NCBI RefSeq assembly: GCF_002849855.1
Contig: NZ_CP018617.1
Coordinates: forward strand, 744,001-808,000
Source: Vibrio azureus
GTDB taxonomy: Bacteria; Pseudomonadota; Gammaproteobacteria; Enterobacterales; Vibrionaceae
DNA: 64,000 bases
Direction of reading: 5' to 3'
Part shown: piece after piece, positions 27,114 to 35,522 of the stretch
Numbering within the stretch: position 1 is the stretch's first letter
Layout: the number at the start of each line of letters is the position of its first letter
Notes under the pieces: model-generated
What the model was told of the DNA's origin: nothing
Database searches by the model: none
Seen by the model: only the letters and a program-made list of their open reading frames with translations
Translations under genes and position numbers: made by a program

Positions 27114-28754
27114 TTAGGTATTACCATTGGCCATGCTGACCACACGTTTCAGTGTCCAACGTAGTAATAAAGGAATACACTCTGTTCCTTTTTCTTCACA
27201 AAATGACACGATTGCGAGTGCAAGATCGGGTTTGGCTTGTTTTTTTAATACTCGACTGACGACTTTTTTCGCGGGAATAGGATGGCTATGTGGGATTTTG
27301 ATTAGGTCTTTAAAGAATAAATCAAAGCCATTGTTGTATAAGAAATGTTCGATGTCTTGATCAGGCAGTTCAGTTAAACGATGGCGATCGTTTTCGTGTT
27401 CTAGATGAACTCGAACGGTGTGAGCGTACTTCTTACCAGCGGGATCACCGTCGGTGACAACATGCCAATCAATTGCAAACTCTTCGGCCACTTTTATTAA
27501 AGACTTCAAGCCCGATTGAGCAAACTCGACAATTTGTACGCCTTCTGCGGCGAGGTCATAACCGCATTGTTTAGCTAATTCGTTAAATAACCAAACTTCT
27601 GTTTCCCCTTCGACAAGCAGCCAACAGCGAGCAAATAAAGCACCGGCTCGATGAAATCGGATGTGGAACCCGATTCGACGGAGTTGGTCTTCAGAGAAGT
27701 GCTTGGCATTCATTGACTTGGCTATCGTTTTTTCTGATTGGCGCACAAGGCGACGAATGGAAGCCAACGGCACGGAACCAAGCATGAGTGTACTGTTCGT
27801 GGTGAGTATCTTTTGCATGGGAAGACGTTGAAGCACTCCCCAAGCACGCGATAAGTGAGTAGGGTGGAGACGCCCCTCGGGATCCTCGATAATCAATATC
27901 GGTCGTGCACAGCGTCGCAATTCATTGGGCCCTTTGGCCTGAAGATAAGCATTTAGTAGCCCCATTAACAAGAGTCGTGTTTGCTTGTTGTCAGTCTCTT
28001 TTAAAAATTGCGCTAAACCTTTATCAGAGGGCGAGCTTGTATAAAATAGCCCGTCTCTAGGCTTTCTCGGGTTGCCTTTCTTTAGACTCCGAAAGGCAAA
28101 GTAATGCTCTATAAGGGTTTGCATTGAAGACAAGCTGCTGCGTACCTCGCCTTTGTTAACGTGCCCGGGCATAGCGATCAAGCGTCGACAGGTGTTATTA
28201 ATACGCTTTTCGATTCGAGCGTTTTTGCTTTCATTACTAATATGAAGTGGTTGAGGGAAGCGGCGAGAATCTTGCAGACGGATAACAGGATGCAAAGTCA
28301 TCAATTCTCTTGCTAATCGTTCAGTATCATGGAGTAATAGGTTTTCGCCTTGGGTATCTAAGAAAGCATATTTCGTTGTGATTGTATTACCGAGCCGTGT
28401 AGCACTCAGACGGTAATAAATAATGTGCTCATTATCTTGATTAAGACACCAAATGGGCCGGATACGTCGATAGCGACCAGCATTGATTTCATTTTTATCT
28501 AGGCTTTTAAAGCAAAGGATGATCTGCAGATGCTGCGATTGCGGGGACGAGATTGAATAATCGACATGAAAATCTGTCATCGTAAATTGATAAAGCTGAC
28601 CATTTGCAGGCAAAGCCAGTGACAGGGCATCCAACAGAGAAGACTTGCCCCATGTATTTTCCCCAATCAATGTGGTGAGTTCGTCAAAAGAGAGTGAGAG
28701 ACGCTTAATTCCTCTAAAGCCAGAGATTTCAATTCGCTCAAGCCGCATTGGCAC
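27114..28754 (-). CDS. ybjD: YbjD-type OLD-family ATP-dependent endonuclease
   Basis: 546 residues, close to the length of E. coli YbjD. The N-terminal ABC-type ATPase has a Walker A GENTWGKSSL (about 31-40). The signature region LIIEDPEGRLHP supplies the Walker B-like acidic residues. The C-terminal TOPRIM domain shows LLVEGETEVWL with the catalytic Glu, and TDGDPAGKKYA with the Asp-x-Asp. OLD nucleases cut DNA, and some act in phage defence; the role of the YbjD branch is unclear. It stands alone between repeats. Confidence 0.85.
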   Translation of the reverse strand: MPMRLERIEISGFRGIKRLSLSFDELTTLIGENTWGKSSLLDALSLALPANGQLYQFTMTDFHVDYSISSPQSQHLQIILCFKSLDKNEINAGRYRRIRPIWCLNQDNEHIIYYRLSATRLGNTITTKYAFLDTQGENLLLHDTERLARELMTLHPVIRLQDSRRFPQPLHISNESKNARIEKRINNTCRRLIAMPGHVNKGEVRSSLSSMQTLIEHYFAFRSLKKGNPRKPRDGLFYTSSPSDKGLAQFLKETDNKQTRLLLMGLLNAYLQAKGPNELRRCARPILIIEDPEGRLHPTHLSRAWGVLQRLPMQKILTTNSTLMLGSVPLASIRRLVRQSEKTIAKSMNAKHFSEDQLRRIGFHIRFHRAGALFARCWLLVEGETEVWLFNELAKQCGYDLAAEGVQIVEFAQSGLKSLIKVAEEFAIDWHVVTDGDPAGKKYAHTVRVHLEHENDRHRLTELPDQDIEHFLYNNGFDLFFKDLIKIPHSHPIPAKKVVSRVLKKQAKPDLALAIVSFCEEKGTECIPLLLRWTLKRVVSMANGNT

Positions 28755-28799
28755 CTTCCATGATACGTGTTTTTGTCGAAAATCTTGCCGTTACTTAAT

Positions 28800-28910
28800 T
28801 TAAGTATATACCCAAGTAACCTCAAGATACTGTGTCCAGTGACCTCGCTCTGAAGCAAGCACCTTAAAGTCACATGGGTATATGCTTTGGTTGTATACCC
28901 AAGTTATTTG
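28800..28910. repeat. Short palindromic repeat copies
   Basis: tatatacccaagtaacctcaagata ... ccttaaagtcacatgggtatat is a compact inverted-repeat copy. Another arm, tatacccaagttattt, follows at 28895. It lies in the divergent region between ybjD and the nucleotidase gene. Confidence 0.7.
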
Positions 28911-29086
28911 GTTATAAAGTTTTTTTATTGTGAACCACTGTGTCATCACTTGGCTCTATGAATTACTTGTATTAGGCCAATTAACATCACACTCTGTTGA
29001 AACATGAAATTCTCGGTTTCATAACATTCATGATTCTGTCATGATTAAGCTCTAATAATAAGAACAATTAAAAAGAGAAGATGCTA

Positions 29087-30829
29087 ATGAAGAAAAATCA
29101 TAAGTCAGTCAGAATCAAACTGGCACACATCAATGATACCCATTCCTACTTTGAGCCTACCTCATTACAGCTTGCGCTCAATCTTGACGGGCAGCAGGTT
29201 GCTGAGCCTTACGTTAGTGCTGGAGGCTTTGCTCGTATTGCCACGCGAGTCGAGCAATTACGTGAGGATGCACATCGTCAAAATCAAGGAATGTTATTTC
29301 TACATGCGGGTGACTGTTTTCAGGGAACATTGTATTTTTCTCTTTTTAAAGGGGTCGCTAATGCCGATCTTCTTAACGCATTAAACATTGATGCTATGAC
29401 TTTGGGCAATCATGAGTTAGATATGGGCAATGAGCCTGTAGCACGCTTTTGTCAGCGGATTCAATTTCCCTTTTTAGCGGGCAACTGGGACCTCACTCAT
29501 GAGTTACCACAAAAGGAACATCGGATCAGTGAAAGCTCAAATGTATACAGTTACGATCCAGACAGCAAAAGCGCTCAGTATATCGTTAAAACGTTTGATG
29601 ATGAGCCCGTAGCAATTTTCGGTCTATCAATTGATAAAATGAGTGATATTGCTAACCCAGACGTTGATACCCCATTTATTTCTGCCTTGCAGACTGCACA
29701 AAACACGGTGAAAAAAATCCACAGTGACGGGATCAATAAGATCATTTTGCTTAGCCATTTAGGCTACGATAGTGATCTAGAACTTGCTGAAAAAGTGGAT
29801 GGGATTGGTATTATTGTGGGCGGGCACAGTCATCGCCTTCAAGGTGATTTTAGTGCGATTGGTTTAAGTAAAGATGATCGGTATGGCGTTGAAGTTAATG
29901 GAACGTATGTCGTCCAAGCTGGTTATCATGCACTGGCGCTTGGACATTGCACCCTTGAGTTTGATCAGCAAGGTAAGGCGACCATGTTAAATGGTCAGAA
30001 TGAATTACTGCTTGGACGTCGCCTGTTTTGGGACTCAACGATGACGACCACTTTGGATCAACGTAAATTCGAGTCTACCTGTGATTTCATTCATCGTCAG
30101 CCTAACGTGACAATTTGTAAAAAACATCCGGCGATTCAAGCGATTCTGAATGATAAATACATACCTCAAGTACGTAAGTTGCAGTCTCAAGTTATCGCTC
30201 ATAGTAACAAAACGTTACGGCATGTCAGAATACCTGATGAGCAAGGTGGCAGTGAGTTGGCTCCGGCTGTTGCTCGATCATTTTTACACAGTTTGAACAA
30301 GCGTGGACATAACATTCAATTTGCGATTCATAATGCAGGTGGTGTTCGAACTTCTCTCAATTCAGGAAATATTACCGTTGCTGACATTGCAGGCCGATTG
30401 CTTCCGTTTGCGGTGCCAATTGGCTGTTATGAAATTCAAGGAAAAATGATCCGTCTGGCGCTCGAAGGTGCAATTAATAATGCTTTAAACAATGGTGTAG
30501 AAGGAACGGGGACAGGCAGTTTCCCTTATGTTTACAATCTTGATTTTAAATATAACAAAGAGGCTGAACAGGGCCAGCGAATTGAAAATCTGACAATTTT
30601 TGAACAGGATAAATGGCACCCAATTGATGATAAACGCTGGTATCGTGGGACGTCATCTGCTTATACCATGAAAGGAAAAGAGGGCTATGATGCGATGCTT
30701 CATATGAAAGGGGAAGGATGTGTGAGCCCGCTTTCCATGGCCGATTGTTTTATAGAGTTACTCACCGATAACCCCGATTGTTTAAATCAGCTTACTTCAA
30801 TGGGGTCTTCAACAGGGTTTTATCCTTAA
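29087..30829 (+). CDS. 5'-nucleotidase/UDP-sugar hydrolase family protein, apparently cytoplasmic
   Basis: About 580 residues. The metallophosphatase domain has HINDTH, HAGDCFQG, LGNHELD, and GGHSH for two-metal binding. The C-terminal 5'-nucleotidase domain (about 370-560) contains IHNAGGVRTSL and GTGSFPYV. Family members are usually exported and hydrolyse nucleotides or UDP-sugars outside the membrane. This one begins with a charged Lys-rich stretch and has no signal peptide, so it is probably cytoplasmic or exported another way. The ATG at 29087 is better spaced from aagagaag than the one at 29081. Confidence 0.85.
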   Translation: MKKNHKSVRIKLAHINDTHSYFEPTSLQLALNLDGQQVAEPYVSAGGFARIATRVEQLREDAHRQNQGMLFLHAGDCFQGTLYFSLFKGVANADLLNALNIDAMTLGNHELDMGNEPVARFCQRIQFPFLAGNWDLTHELPQKEHRISESSNVYSYDPDSKSAQYIVKTFDDEPVAIFGLSIDKMSDIANPDVDTPFISALQTAQNTVKKIHSDGINKIILLSHLGYDSDLELAEKVDGIGIIVGGHSHRLQGDFSAIGLSKDDRYGVEVNGTYVVQAGYHALALGHCTLEFDQQGKATMLNGQNELLLGRRLFWDSTMTTTLDQRKFESTCDFIHRQPNVTICKKHPAIQAILNDKYIPQVRKLQSQVIAHSNKTLRHVRIPDEQGGSELAPAVARSFLHSLNKRGHNIQFAIHNAGGVRTSLNSGNITVADIAGRLLPFAVPIGCYEIQGKMIRLALEGAINNALNNGVEGTGTGSFPYVYNLDFKYNKEAEQGQRIENLTIFEQDKWHPIDDKRWYRGTSSAYTMKGKEGYDAMLHMKGEGCVSPLSMADCFIELLTDNPDCLNQLTSMGSSTGFYP

Positions 30830-30949
30830 AAACAACGGTTCTGACAGAATCTCTTCTCAGGTGATTTGGTCTAGAGCGAGCTAGGCCTGATCCAACTGGT
30901 ATCTTTTTTGCCTAATCCTCACACTGGTGTAACAGGAGAGGAGAGAAAA

Positions 30950-31045
30950 ATGTGGGACAGAGATTGGCTTGACATCGTTATTGTTATCGCTCTGATTGCT
31001 ATTTGGTTGTTACTTGCCTACCTGTTGCCCTTACATGGCTTTTAG
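30950..31045 (+). CDS. 31-residue single-span membrane protein
   Basis: A very strong ribosome site (aggagaggag) precedes an ATG opening a 31-codon frame. It encodes MWDRDWLD followed by a hydrophobic helix (about residues 9-28) and a short polar end. It is a candidate small membrane protein. It lies 120 bp after the nucleotidase gene and upstream of the Alx leader. Confidence 0.65.
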   Translation: MWDRDWLDIVIVIALIAIWLLLAYLLPLHGF

Positions 31046-31149
31046 AGCAAAAGAGATATACCCAAGTAACCTTCATTTGCTCACTAAGAACGATGACAAA
31101 GAACGATAAATAATTTTTGTTGGAGATGTTCGTTAGCAGGCGTATGATA

Positions 31150-31363
31150 GCGCCGTTTGGGGAGTAGTTAGCGTAAGTTTATTTATCGTCATCTCGTTAA
31201 GCATTCGCTTATCCGGTAAGTAAAGGTGCCCACCACAAAGATTGGTCAGGCACTCCAACGAGACCAACGCATACTTTAAGTCGTGCCTGAATGATGTTCA
31301 GGTACTGGTTTTTATTGTCTGCGGAAGGTCTAACTCTTGTCCACCTTCCGCTCGGGAGGTTCC
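31150..31363 (+). ncRNA. yybP-ykoY-type (manganese) riboswitch leader of alx
   Basis: Upstream of the Alx/TerC gene, the leader contains the hallmark ggggagtag (31159-31167) and a later cgagacc segment (31259-31265). These fit the two conserved parts of the yybP-ykoY aptamer, which in E. coli controls alx and mntP in response to Mn2+ (and pH for alx). An expression-platform hairpin with a T run follows. Assignment rests on these motifs plus the gene it precedes; the full fold was not computed. Confidence 0.75.
31283..31316 (+). terminator. Terminator hairpin in the alx leader
   Basis: gtgcctgaa - tgatg - ttcaggtac then tggttttta: a 9-bp stem with one G-U pair and a U-rich tail, placed between the aptamer and the gene. 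A second perfect 9-bp hairpin (gcggaaggt at 31321-31329 with accttccgc at 31343-31351) sits just before the ribosome site. Both could be parts of the switch. Confidence 0.65.
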
Positions 31364-32386
31364 ATGTCTTTATTAGAAAATACCCTTGCCGTCAATCCAC
31401 CTGTGGTCGTTCACGATTCTTTATTCATGTATGGTGCATTTGGCTTATTTACATTACTTCTGGTCGCGATAGACATTTTTCAAACCCGTGGCGGCGCAAT
31501 TACGATGAAGAAAGCCATGGCCTGGAGCGTGTTTTGGTTTCTGTTAGCCTTTGTTTTTGCTGCTTCTATTTATTTTTTCTGGACTCATTATGCGCCGTAT
31601 AGCAGCTACACGAATGAAAAAGCGACCGTGGCATTTTTAACGGGTTACCTGTTAGAAAAATCCCTGAGTGTCGACAATTTATTTGTGTTTGCCATCATTT
31701 TTACGCAATACAAAGTCCCTGAAGCGTTACGCCCTAGAGCATTACTTTGGGGGGTGATTGGGGCATTGGTGCTGCGTGCCATCATGATAGGTGTAGGTGC
31801 TCAATTATTGGCTCAATACCATTGGGTTCTGTATGTATTTGCGGCTTTCCTTATCTGGACTGGTATTCAACTGGCTCGTGATAAAGGGGATGAAGAAGCG
31901 GTAAACCCTTACCCTGAACGCTTCATTCGTAAGTTTCTTCCTGTAACGGAAGCGTTCCATGGTAAGCACCTTGTTTTGAAGCAAGCAGGGCGCTGGTTTG
32001 CGACTCCTATGTTGGTTGTAGTAGGGGTGATTGCGGTCATGGATGTGATGTTTGCGCTTGACTCTATTCCGGCCATTTTTGCGGTGACTCAAGAACCCTT
32101 TTTGGTACTAGCGGCAAACGTGTTCGCGTTACTTGGTTTACGTTCACTGTACTTTGTACTTCAGGCGATGTTGGATAAGTTTGTTTATTTGAAACCTGCA
32201 CTGTCCATCATTATGATTTTTATTGGTATTAAGATGGTTTTAGTTGGTTCTGAATACGCCATTCCAACCACTTGGTCTCTGACGTTTTTAATCAGTGTTA
32301 TGTCGATTGCGGTGATTGCTTCAGTTTATAAATCCAAGCGTAATAATGAAAGTGGACTAACTATTCCTAATGAGAACCTAAAGTAA
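31364..32386 (+). CDS. alx: Alx/TerC-family membrane transporter
   Basis: About 340 residues with eight or nine membrane helices. TerC-family signatures include EKSLSVDNLFVFA and VMDVMFALDSIPAIFAVT, whose intramembrane Asp residues probably coordinate metal. Alx in E. coli is a manganese exporter induced by alkaline pH and Mn2+. The riboswitch-type leader supports that role here. The ATG at 31364 has a clear gggagg ribosome site; an in-frame TTG upstream is not preferred. Confidence 0.9.
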   Translation: MSLLENTLAVNPPVVVHDSLFMYGAFGLFTLLLVAIDIFQTRGGAITMKKAMAWSVFWFLLAFVFAASIYFFWTHYAPYSSYTNEKATVAFLTGYLLEKSLSVDNLFVFAIIFTQYKVPEALRPRALLWGVIGALVLRAIMIGVGAQLLAQYHWVLYVFAAFLIWTGIQLARDKGDEEAVNPYPERFIRKFLPVTEAFHGKHLVLKQAGRWFATPMLVVVGVIAVMDVMFALDSIPAIFAVTQEPFLVLAANVFALLGLRSLYFVLQAMLDKFVYLKPALSIIMIFIGIKMVLVGSEYAIPTTWSLTFLISVMSIAVIASVYKSKRNNESGLTIPNENLK

Positions 32387-32659
32387 ATGAAGCTAGCACA
32401 GAGACTTAAAAAAACTTAAGTTAATTTGATGTTAATTTTTCAGGGTTGATAAACTGATAAATGTTCTTTATTCAATCAGATATGCCTTGTTTTGAATAAA
32501 AACTCTATTGTTTTGATTTTTTATTACCCTTGTATGTAACAAGGTTGTTTCATAAGAAAATGTAATGCGAGTGGGTAGTTTTTGTCATTTCTTGAACAGT
32601 TAAAAAGTGTCTAACATACAAGCATCAAAACTCATTAAGGCTTTAAAAGAGAGGCAATC

Positions 32660-32848
32660 ATGGAACAAGCAATGCAAATGACTAATATCGCTTTACCAAC
32701 CTCTATGGATAAGAAAACCTATTCGGTTAACTTCAAAGGATTGATTGCTCACTTGGTTGACATTCTGTTTACGGAAAAGGCACCACGTCAGTACTACGCA
32801 GAAGATTTTTCAGCGCATATGCAAAAAGATATCGGCTTTTATCGATAA
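32660..32848 (+). CDS. Small basic protein, DUF1127-like tail
   Basis: 62 residues with a good ribosome site (gagaggc). The C-terminal sequence KDIGFYR resembles the DIGLSR ending of DUF1127 (YjiS-type) small proteins, some of which bind RNA. The rest is too short to decide. It is followed by a strong terminator, so it is a monocistronic gene. The preceding 270 bp shows no other feature. Confidence 0.7.
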   Translation: MEQAMQMTNIALPTSMDKKTYSVNFKGLIAHLVDILFTEKAPRQYYAEDFSAHMQKDIGFYR

Positions 32849-32872
32849 TTACCGAATGGAATTAAGAGACAG

Positions 32873-32904
32873 ATGCCAGCGTAATTGCTGGCATTTTTGT
32901 TTTT
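32873..32904 (+). terminator. Intrinsic terminator
   Basis: atgccagc - gtaatt - gctggcat followed by ttttgttttt: a perfect 8-bp stem and T tract, 25 bp after the small gene. Confidence 0.9.
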
Positions 32905-32953
32905 AACGCATGATGGTTAAGAACAGTAAAGTAGTCATGAAGGATTCAGACAT

Positions 32954-33292
32954 CTATAAGTTTGCTTTTAACGCACCTGCTGAGTCTGTGACTAACCTTA
33001 TCGTTTTAACTACTGCTTGCTTCCATAGCGGGCTGTATAAATGAGGGTAGAGCACCCCATTATCTACAATACCTGCTGGAGGTTCGTCTTTTAGTGATTG
33101 GGCTACAGCGTTTATATCGATTTCAAGAAGATACACCTCATTAACACCAACAAAAAAGCAATCAAGGATTTTTTGGACTTGCTCTTTGTAAGCGAGATGA
33201 ATAAAACCGTCATTCTTAAAAGAAGCAGGTTTATAGTATTCAGTACTTTCATACTTCCTGTAATCATCTTTTGTAAGTAGATGATATAACAA
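32954..33292 (-). CDS. DUF952-family protein
   Basis: 112 residues. The family pattern is seen: YHLLTKDDY at the start, DGFIHLAYKEQV with the conserved Phe-Ile-His, VYLLEIDINAV, and VLYPHLYSPL near the end. DUF952 proteins are small cytoplasmic proteins with an ADP-ribosyltransferase-like fold and no settled function. It stands alone, with the strong terminator of the preceding gene on its far side. Confidence 0.85.
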   Translation of the reverse strand: MLYHLLTKDDYRKYESTEYYKPASFKNDGFIHLAYKEQVQKILDCFFVGVNEVYLLEIDINAVAQSLKDEPPAGIVDNGVLYPHLYSPLWKQAVVKTIRLVTDSAGALKANL

Positions 33293-33377
33293 CTATCTAT
33301 CCTTTGTTAAAAGTCGTTATCTGTATGGCAATTGCCTATCCATTTCGAATGTATTAAATTTTTTGTTGTTTGTGTAT

Positions 33378-33405
33378 TTAAAAAAAGCAGCGTGTTACGC
33401 TGCTT
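33378..33405 (-). terminator. Intrinsic terminator of the repeat lipoprotein gene
   Basis: On the minus strand aagcagcg - taaca - cgctgctt is followed by ttttttaaat: an 8-bp stem and T run, 30 bp after the lipoprotein stop. Confidence 0.88.
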
Positions 33406-33435
33406 CAATATGATCATTTAGAGTCATGATGCTAT

Positions 33436-34962
33436 CTATTTAGCTTTAAATGATTCATGTCGAGATAACCTTCCATACTCAATTGGTACAAGTTCAGAGC
33501 CGTCCCTTAACTTGTGTACATTTGATAACTTATTCGTATACAGAACAAGATATGCAATATCAAGTCGATCTGTTGCATCTACTTTAGACTTTTTGAGAGC
33601 ATGTTTATAATACCTTATTCCATCATTTATTTCTTTACCAAAATAGGTATATTTCCCTGATATAGTCGCAGAACTCTTTTTAGATGACATATCACAATCC
33701 GGATCAGAGTAAGCAATTAGTTCACTATCAAAATAATATTTGTCAGCAGAAAAATCTACTGTTATGTAATAATCTTTAGCGATGAGTTTGCAAGGTAACT
33801 GCCAGTCCCCAGTCAATTTACCTTCTGGAAAGAGTGGATCAGGATTAAGAGTTATTATACCACTAGTATAAACTATTATGTTATGGTCGACTTCATCATA
33901 AAGAAAATCCAACGTGTCTTTGGCAGACTTTTGTATATTCTTAATATTTTCAGATGTTTCTACCAACCTATTTTTAAAATCTGAAAATATAGTGCTCGCT
34001 AGAGCAGAAGGCATATTTGAGTAGTACCCCTTAGTAGTATAATCATTTGATATATCCAAATAACCACCAGGGGTCTCAAATTGACTTGATAATTCATCGA
34101 GGTTATAGTTTTGTAGCTTGGCTAATGTTGTAAATGGACTAATGATTCGCTCACCTTGAACAGATATCATTTCTTTGCCTTCAAAACGAGCGATGATGTC
34201 GTAATCACTGTCCGATTTTGTAATTAGAACTTCTCCATTTCTATCGGTATTACCGATATACTCATCCTCTTCCACTCTTTTATTGCCATTTCTATCAGCA
34301 TATACCTTCGCGCTACGAGATGGAGAATAAACGATTACACGGTATTTATAGCTTTCCGTGTCATCAATAGTACTTTCGTCAGTGCTTGAGGGCGCTGTGC
34401 CACCCGTAGTCTCTGTTTCATCTGGGGTCGTGGTTCCACCTATGGTCTCCGCTTCAACTGTGGTCTCTCCATCATCTGGGGTCTCTGCTTCATCTGTGGT
34501 ACCTGTTCCACCTATCGTCTCTGTTTCATCTGTGGTATCTGTTCCACCTACGGTCTCCGCTTCATCTGTGGTCGCTGTTCCGCCTGTGGCCGTTGTTCCG
34601 CCTGTGGTCGCTGTTCCGCCTGTGGTCGTTGTTCCACCTGTGGTCGTTGTTCCACCTGTGGTCGCTGTCCCACCTGTGGTCGCTGTCCCACCTGTGGCCG
34701 TTGTTCCGTCTGTGGTCGCTGTTCCGTCTGTGGTCGTTGTTCCACCTGTGGTCGTGGTTCCGCTTGTGGTCGTTGTTCCACCTGTGGTCGTGGTTCCGCC
34801 TGTGGTCGTGGTTCCGCCTGTGGTCGCTGTCCCACCTGTGGCCGCTGTTCCGCTTGTGGCCGTTGTTCCACCCGAGGATGCTGACGTATCCTTCGAGTCA
34901 TTGCCGCCACCACATCCAACTAAAGCACTACTTAATGCAATAGCAATCAACGTGTTTTTCAT
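33436..34962 (-). CDS. Lipoprotein with long Thr/Gly hexapeptide repeat
   Basis: 508 residues. The signal sequence has lipobox LVGC (Cys about 17). Residues about 28-200 are a low-complexity repeat based on GGTTTT-like hexapeptides with Ala, Asp and Glu variants, becoming acidic near its end. The C-terminal 300 residues are a folded domain starting with YKYRVIVYSPSRSAKVYADRN, similar in style to Vibrio lipoproteins that carry a DxNxxG-like loop (DRNGNKRVEEDEY). It is probably a surface or outer-membrane-linked protein with a flexible stalk. The function is unknown. Confidence 0.8.
   Translation of the reverse strand: MKNTLIAIALSSALVGCGGGNDSKDTSASSGGTTATSGTAATGGTATTGGTTTTGGTTTTGGTTTTSGTTTTGGTTTTDGTATTDGTTATGGTATTGGTATTGGTTTTGGTTTTGGTATTGGTTATGGTATTDEAETVGGTDTTDETETIGGTGTTDEAETPDDGETTVEAETIGGTTTPDETETTGGTAPSSTDESTIDDTESYKYRVIVYSPSRSAKVYADRNGNKRVEEDEYIGNTDRNGEVLITKSDSDYDIIARFEGKEMISVQGERIISPFTTLAKLQNYNLDELSSQFETPGGYLDISNDYTTKGYYSNMPSALASTIFSDFKNRLVETSENIKNIQKSAKDTLDFLYDEVDHNIIVYTSGIITLNPDPLFPEGKLTGDWQLPCKLIAKDYYITVDFSADKYYFDSELIAYSDPDCDMSSKKSSATISGKYTYFGKEINDGIRYYKHALKKSKVDATDRLDIAYLVLYTNKLSNVHKLRDGSELVPIEYGRLSRHESFKAK
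34540..34885 (-). repeat. 18-bp tandem repeats in the lipoprotein gene
   Basis: Units of the type gttccacctgtggtcgtt are repeated in register across about 340 bp, with point variants (gct/gtt, cca/ccg). Each codes for six residues, so gain or loss of units keeps the frame. Expected to be length-variable between strains. Confidence 0.9.
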
Positions 34963-35522
34963 TAATCAAAATCCCTAATTCATTATACTTAATATCAATC
35001 ATCTATAGAGCGCATGGTTTCAACTCGACATATCCCAAGCTTTTGCAAATTACACCAGTGTAGGAGGAATCAAATGAAACTCTAAATGCTATATTTTCAT
35101 TGCAATTGGTCGTTGAAATTTTTTGAGATACTCAACTCAATTTACTAATATAAGAACGTAAACCACTAAAATTCATACCAATTTTTGCTCGCATATAATG
35201 CACACACAAAAAAATAAAATCAACGTTAAAATCAATGACTTAAATTACAATAATGTCATTAGTTTCTAATGAGCATAATAATGTTTAATTTGTTAATTAA
35301 ATTTATTGAGAGTATCTGAGGTGGCATTGCGTCTAAATAGGGCTAAAAAGCAGCTTATTTGCGCTGTTTTATCGTTGTTACCTTCGATAATGAAACTATC
35401 TATTGCACTTTATATCCTTTATCAAGGGCATATTCATAATTCATTCTCTACCCATTATGATAATAATGAGTGATCATGTTATTATTGATTATCACTTAAA
35501 TAAATATATTGAGTAATAACTG
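34963..35522. other. AT-rich intergenic region at the left edge of the immunity island
   Basis: About 560 bp, strongly AT-rich. It contains a possible 50-codon GTG-started frame at 35321-35473 with a hydrophobic middle (LICAVLSLLPSIMKLSIAL). It has no convincing ribosome site and I give it low weight. No repeat of the TATACCCAAG family is seen here or further right. Confidence 0.4.

Noticed and set aside
28667..28873. Minus-strand frame overlapping the start of the ybjD-like gene
   Set aside because: It runs through the palindromic repeat and the ATPase N-terminus in another frame. It is a shadow.
34358..34978. Long open frames on the plus strand opposite the repeat lipoprotein
   Set aside because: They are produced by the 18-bp repeats read on the other strand (monotonous Val/Pro or Leu/Trp repeats) and have no independent support.
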